Positions 4,992 to 8,531 of a stretch of DNA of 8,531 bases are shown in pieces. Position 1 is the first letter of the stretch, and the number at the start of each line of letters is the position of its first letter. The notes under the pieces were generated by a model. That model saw only the letters and a program-made list of their open reading frames with translations, had not been told where the DNA came from and did no database searches. The translations under genes and the position numbers were made by a program. The DNA is from Desulfobacterales bacterium (lineage in GTDB: Bacteria; Desulfobacterota; Desulfobacteria; Desulfobacterales; UBA2174_A): contig JALOPD010000182.1 of NCBI GenBank assembly GCA_025454075.1, positions 1 through 8,531 on the forward strand, given 5' to 3'.

Positions 4992-7900
4992 CTACGGAGG
5001 GCTTGACCCGGCGAGGTAGGCCCTGAGGTGGCGCGCCGTGTGCGACCGGCGGGCGGCCTTCAGCAGCTCTTGCGGCGACCCGGCGGCCACTATGCGGCCG
5101 CCGGCCTCCCCGCCTTCGGGTCCGAGATCGACCACGTAGTCCGCCTCCTTGACGATCTCCAGGTTGTGTTCGATGACCGCCACCGTGTGGCCGGCATCCA
5201 CCAGGGCCTGGAGCACGTCGATCAGCCGCCGGATGTCGGCCAGGTGCAGGCCGGTGGTCGGCTCATCCAGGATGTATACGGTGTGACCGTTCGAGAGTTT
5301 GGCCAACTGCTCGGCCAGCTTGATGCGCTGGGCCTCGCCGCCCGAAAGCGTCGGGCTGGGCTGGCCCAGGGTGAGATAGCCCAGCCCCACGTCGCAGACG
5401 AATTGAACCGCCTTGCGCACGAGGGGAATGGCGCTGAAGAAAACGACCGCCTCGGCAAAGGTCATTGCCAGCACATCGGCAATCGTCTTGCCCTTGAGAC
5501 GGATCTCCAGCGTTTCAGGGTTGAAACGCCGGCCGGCGCAAACCTCGCAGGGCACATAAACGTCGGGCAGAAAACTCATCTCCACCCGGGGCCGGCCCTG
5601 GCCCTGGCAGGCTTCGCAGCGGCCGCCGGTCACGTTGAAGGAGAAGCGGCCCGCTCCGAATCCCCGCGCGCGGGCCGCCGGGGTCAGGGCAAACAGGCGG
5701 CGAATGTCGTCCAGGAACCCGATGTAGGAGGCCGGCACCGACCGCGGCGTGCGGCCGATCGGGCTGTGGTCCACCTCGAGCACCCGACGGACCGCCTTCC
5801 AGCCCGTGATCTCCCGGCAGGCCCCGGCCGGGTCCGTGCGGCCGAAGATCTTATTTCGCAGCCCCTTGAAAAGGGTTTCTTTGAGCAGGGTCGATTTTCC
5901 GGAGCCCGAGACGCCGGTCACTGCGATCAGCGTTCCCAGAGGGAAATCGACATCGATCCCCTTCAAGTTGTTGGCGGTGGCGTGCCGGATCGAGAGCTTG
6001 GCCTGGTTGCGGTAAGGCCGCAGACGCGAGGTCAGGCGGCGAACGTGGTCGTCGACCAGGGCCCCGGTGACCGAGGCCGGCGTCTTCTGCAGGTCGGCCA
6101 GGGTGCCCGTGGCCACGATGCGGCCGCCCTCCCGGCCGGCGCCCGGCCCCAGATCGATGAGGGTGTCGGCGGCCCGGATGGTCTCCTCGTCGTGTTCGAC
6201 CACCAGAATGGAGTTGCCGCGGTCCCGCAGCGATTTGAGGGCATCCACCAGGATCCGGTTGTCCCGCGGGTGCAGGCCGATGGTGGGCTCGTCCAGGATG
6301 TAGCAGACGCCGCTCAGGTTCGAGCCGAGCTGGGCCGCGAGCCGCACGCGCTGGGCTTCGCCGCCGGAGAGTGTGTTGCCGCTTCGCCCCAGCGACAGGT
6401 AGGCGAGCCCCAACCGGTTGAGCAGGGCCAGCCGGGAGGTGATCTCCGCGACGACCGGCCCGGCCACCGGCATCTGGTGGGCCGTGAACCTGAGCTTGCC
6501 CAGCAGGCGCTGCACCTCGCCGGCGGAGCGGCTGACCAGGTCCCAAATGGAGAGCCCGCCGATTTGGACCGCCAGAGCCTGGGGCTTGAGGCGGCTCCCG
6601 CGGCAGGCGGGGCAGGTCAAGGCCTCGGCCGCCGTCTCCAGCTCTTCCCCATTCCCTTCCGCGGCGATCGCGCCGAGCCCGTTGCAGGCCGGGCAGGCGC
6701 CCTGCCGGCTGTTGAATGAAAACAGGCGCGGATCCAGCGGTTCGATCCCGATGCCGCAGGCCGGGCAGATGCCGTGCACGCTGAAAATCTCCTCGCGGCC
6801 GCGACGGTCGAGGATGCTGATGTGCCCGCCGCCCTCCTCCAGGCTGTGGGCGATCAGGGTGTCGAGGTCCTTCGCCGGGAGGCTGCCGGTGACGATTTCG
6901 ATGGTGTGCTCGCGGTATCGGCTCAAGGCCATCCCGTCGGCCAGCGCGGTCAGGGTGCCGTCGATGCGGGCCCGCGTCGCCCCCCGTTTCAGGGCGCGGG
7001 CGAGGAGCTCCTTGTGAAAGCCTTTGCGGCCGAGCACCTTGGGGGCCAGCACCAGGGCCGGGCGCTGGCCGAAGCGCGCCCGCACCTGCGAGACGATGCT
7101 CTCCCGGCTCTGGGCGGCGAGCGGGCGGCCGCATCCCGGGCAGTGCTGAACGCCGAGTTTGCTGTAGAGCAGCCGCAGGAAATGGTAGATCTCGGTCAGG
7201 GTGGCCACGGTGGAGCGCCGGCCGGCGCTGCTCACGCGCTGCTCGATCGCCACGGTGGGGGAGAGGCCGGTGACGAGATCCACCTCCGGCCGTTCCAGGA
7301 TTTTCATGTACTGCCGCACATAGGGGGCCAGGCTTTCCAGGTAGCGCCGCTGCCCCTCGGCGAAGAGGATGTCGAAGGCGAGCGTCGATTTGCCGGAGCC
7401 GGAGACCCCGGTCAGCACGACGAGCTGGTGGTGGGGGATGGTCAGGTTGACATCCTGCAGGTTGTGCTCGCGCGCGCCCTTGACTGCGATCACGTTCGCC
7501 GCTGACCGGTTGCCGAAGGCGGCGGAGGTCTCGGCAACTCCGCGGGCGACCGGTGCGGCCGGCTTCAGGCGGCCGCCGCCGTTCAGGTAGGAGTTGAGAA
7601 AACGGCCGGTGTGGGAGCCTTCCTTGCCGGCGACCGCCTCCGGGGGCCCGGCGGCCACGACCTCCCCGCCGCGCTCCCCGCCCTCGGGCCCGAGATCGAT
7701 CACCCAGTCGGCGGTTTTCACCACGTCCATGTTGTGCTCGATGACGAGCAGGGTGTGGCCGTCTTGGACCAGGCGCTGAAAACAGCCGAGCAGGGTGCGG
7801 ATATCTTCGAAGTGCAGACCGGTGGTGGGCTCGTCGAAAATGAACAGCGTGGGGCGCCCCTTGCCGCTTGCCGGCCGCAGATAGCGGGAAAGCTTCAGCC

Positions 7901-8531
7901 GCTGGGCCTCGCCGCCGGAGAGCGTGTTGATGGGCTGGCCGAGGCGGATGTAGCCGAGACCCACGTCGGCCAAGGGTTCCAGCGCCTCGACCACGGACCG
8001 CTCGCTTTCGAAAAACACAAGGGCCTGATCCACCGTCATCTCCAGGATGTCGGTGATGGTGCGCCCCAGGAGGCGCACCTCCAGGACCTCCGGCCGAAAG
8101 CGCCGGCCGCTGCACTCCTGGCAAGGCAGAAAGACGTCCGAGAGGAACTGCATCTCCACCTTTTCGAACCCCTCGCCCCGGCAGGCTTCGCAGCGACCGC
8201 CCGCGACGTTGAAGGAGAAGTGTCCCGGGCCGAACCCGCGGGTCTTGGCGTCGGCGGTGCCGGCCATGAGCTTGCGGACGGGGTCGAGCGCTTTGGTATA
8301 GGTGAGCGGGTTGGCGCGGGGGGTGCGGCCGACGGCGCGCTGGTCCACGAGGACCACCTCGCCGAGGTGCGCGAGGCCGTCGATTCCGCGGTGCTCTCCG
8401 GGCCGGCCCCCCGGGTCTCCCAGCGCCCGGCGCGCGGCTTTGTACAGGATCTCCTCGGCCAGAGTGGACTTGCCCGAGCCGGAGACGCCGGTGAGGCAGA
8501 CCATCAGCCCCAGCGGGATGTCGACGTCGAT
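4992..8531 (-). CDS. uvrA: Tandem (double-length) UvrA, excinuclease ABC subunit A, 5' part outside window
   Basis: UvrA is the damage-recognising ABC ATPase that loads UvrB in nucleotide excision repair. The visible 1179 residues, open at the right edge, hold three ABC units where a standard UvrA of about 940 residues has two in total. Unit 1 (residues 1 to about 318) is a UvrA C-terminal half: Walker A 15-23, zinc Cys pairs 114/117 and 137/140, LSGGEAQ 204-210, Walker B with DEP 229-235. A linker at about 320-346 follows. Unit 2 is a UvrA N-terminal half: Walker A 375-383, a UvrB-binding-like region from about 460, zinc pairs 589/592 and 613/616, signature 720-727, YILDEP 744-749. Unit 3 is a second C-terminal half: Walker A 873-881, zinc pairs 972/975 and 995/998, signature 1061-1068, YILDEP 1086-1091. 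No ATPase motif looks damaged. The visible part opens [15 protein letters not shown], the middle of an ABC strand, so the ATG at 8504 is internal. A full protein of about 1800 residues is expected, like the tandem UvrA of Chlamydia. Confidence 0.95.
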   Translation of the reverse strand: MDVDIPLGLMVCLTGVSGSGKSTLAEEILYKAARRALGDPGGRPGEHRGIDGLAHLGEVVLVDQRAVGRTPRANPLTYTKALDPVRKLMAGTADAKTRGFGPGHFSFNVAGGRCEACRGEGFEKVEMQFLSDVFLPCQECSGRRFRPEVLEVRLLGRTITDILEMTVDQALVFFESERSVVEALEPLADVGLGYIRLGQPINTLSGGEAQRLKLSRYLRPASGKGRPTLFIFDEPTTGLHFEDIRTLLGCFQRLVQDGHTLLVIEHNMDVVKTADWVIDLGPEGGERGGEVVAAGPPEAVAGKEGSHTGRFLNSYLNGGGRLKPAAPVARGVAETSAAFGNRSAANVIAVKGAREHNLQDVNLTIPHHQLVVLTGVSGSGKSTLAFDILFAEGQRRYLESLAPYVRQYMKILERPEVDLVTGLSPTVAIEQRVSSAGRRSTVATLTEIYHFLRLLYSKLGVQHCPGCGRPLAAQSRESIVSQVRARFGQRPALVLAPKVLGRKGFHKELLARALKRGATRARIDGTLTALADGMALSRYREHTIEIVTGSLPAKDLDTLIAHSLEEGGGHISILDRRGREEIFSVHGICPACGIGIEPLDPRLFSFNSRQGACPACNGLGAIAAEGNGEELETAAEALTCPACRGSRLKPQALAVQIGGLSIWDLVSRSAGEVQRLLGKLRFTAHQMPVAGPVVAEITSRLALLNRLGLAYLSLGRSGNTLSGGEAQRVRLAAQLGSNLSGVCYILDEPTIGLHPRDNRILVDALKSLRDRGNSILVVEHDEETIRAADTLIDLGPGAGREGGRIVATGTLADLQKTPASVTGALVDDHVRRLTSRLRPYRNQAKLSIRHATANNLKGIDVDFPLGTLIAVTGVSGSGKSTLLKETLFKGLRNKIFGRTDPAGACREITGWKAVRRVLEVDHSPIGRTPRSVPASYIGFLDDIRRLFALTPAARARGFGAGRFSFNVTGGRCEACQGQGRPRVEMSFLPDVYVPCEVCAGRRFNPETLEIRLKGKTIADVLAMTFAEAVVFFSAIPLVRKAVQFVCDVGLGYLTLGQPSPTLSGGEAQRIKLAEQLAKLSNGHTVYILDEPTTGLHLADIRRLIDVLQALVDAGHTVAVIEHNLEIVKEADYVVDLGPEGGEAGGRIVAAGSPQELLKAARRSHTARHLRAYLAGSSPP

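Noticed and set aside
4989..5002. 5-bp hairpin GCCCT/AGGGC over the uvrA stop codon as terminator
   Set aside because: Short stem and no T-tract after it on the minus strand.
5851..8124. Minus-strand frame of 757 codons within uvrA, and plus-strand frames such as 5028-6719
   Set aside because: Out-of-frame or antisense readings of uvrA, rich in Arg, Pro and Gly, with no independent motifs or start signals.

Overview
The window is GC-rich and densely coded, with long shadow reading frames on the opposite strand. The gene families suggest a Desulfobacterota (deltaproteobacterial) or related Gram-negative chromosome: a Lon-like AAA_32 protease, a double-length tandem UvrA, a RhlE-type helicase, and an exported pair with a glycine-zipper lipoprotein. 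This placement is inferred from family content and composition; no rRNA or other phylogenetic marker is present. I see no tRNA, rRNA, CRISPR array, transposase or phage gene.

Layout from left to right: (1) 1-1805, minus strand: 5' part of a Lon-like ATP-dependent protease, cut by the left edge just before its protease active site. (2) 1806-2000: spacer holding the rho-independent terminator of the cold-shock gene and a weak promoter for the protease. (3) 2001-2213, minus: cold-shock-domain protein with its own promoter. (4) 2312-3547, minus: RhlE-type DEAD-box RNA helicase with a TTG start. Its leader of about 140 nt, behind a consensus-like promoter, contains a near-perfect intrinsic terminator. 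(5) 3814-4197 and 4216-4761, plus: two-gene unit for a small secreted protein and a glycine-zipper lipoprotein. (6) 4762-4991: non-coding spacer with a structured element bounded by a perfect 12-bp inverted repeat, plus possible uvrA terminators. (7) 4992-8531, minus: 3' part of a tandem UvrA, open at the right edge, with three of an expected four ABC ATPase units visible.

The minus-strand genes are housekeeping and stress functions: protein turnover, RNA remodelling in the cold, and nucleotide excision repair. Each appears to be its own transcription unit. The plus-strand pair is envelope-related and diverges from the helicase.

The most distinctive item is the helicase leader. A promoter, upstream hairpins and a strong terminator all precede the ribosome-binding site, next to a gene for a cold-shock protein, a family with known antiterminator members. 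This looks like a cold-responsive transcription attenuator, but that role is inferred. The other notable items are the tandem UvrA, the missing N-terminal segment of the Lon-like protease, and the inverted-repeat element downstream of uvrA.
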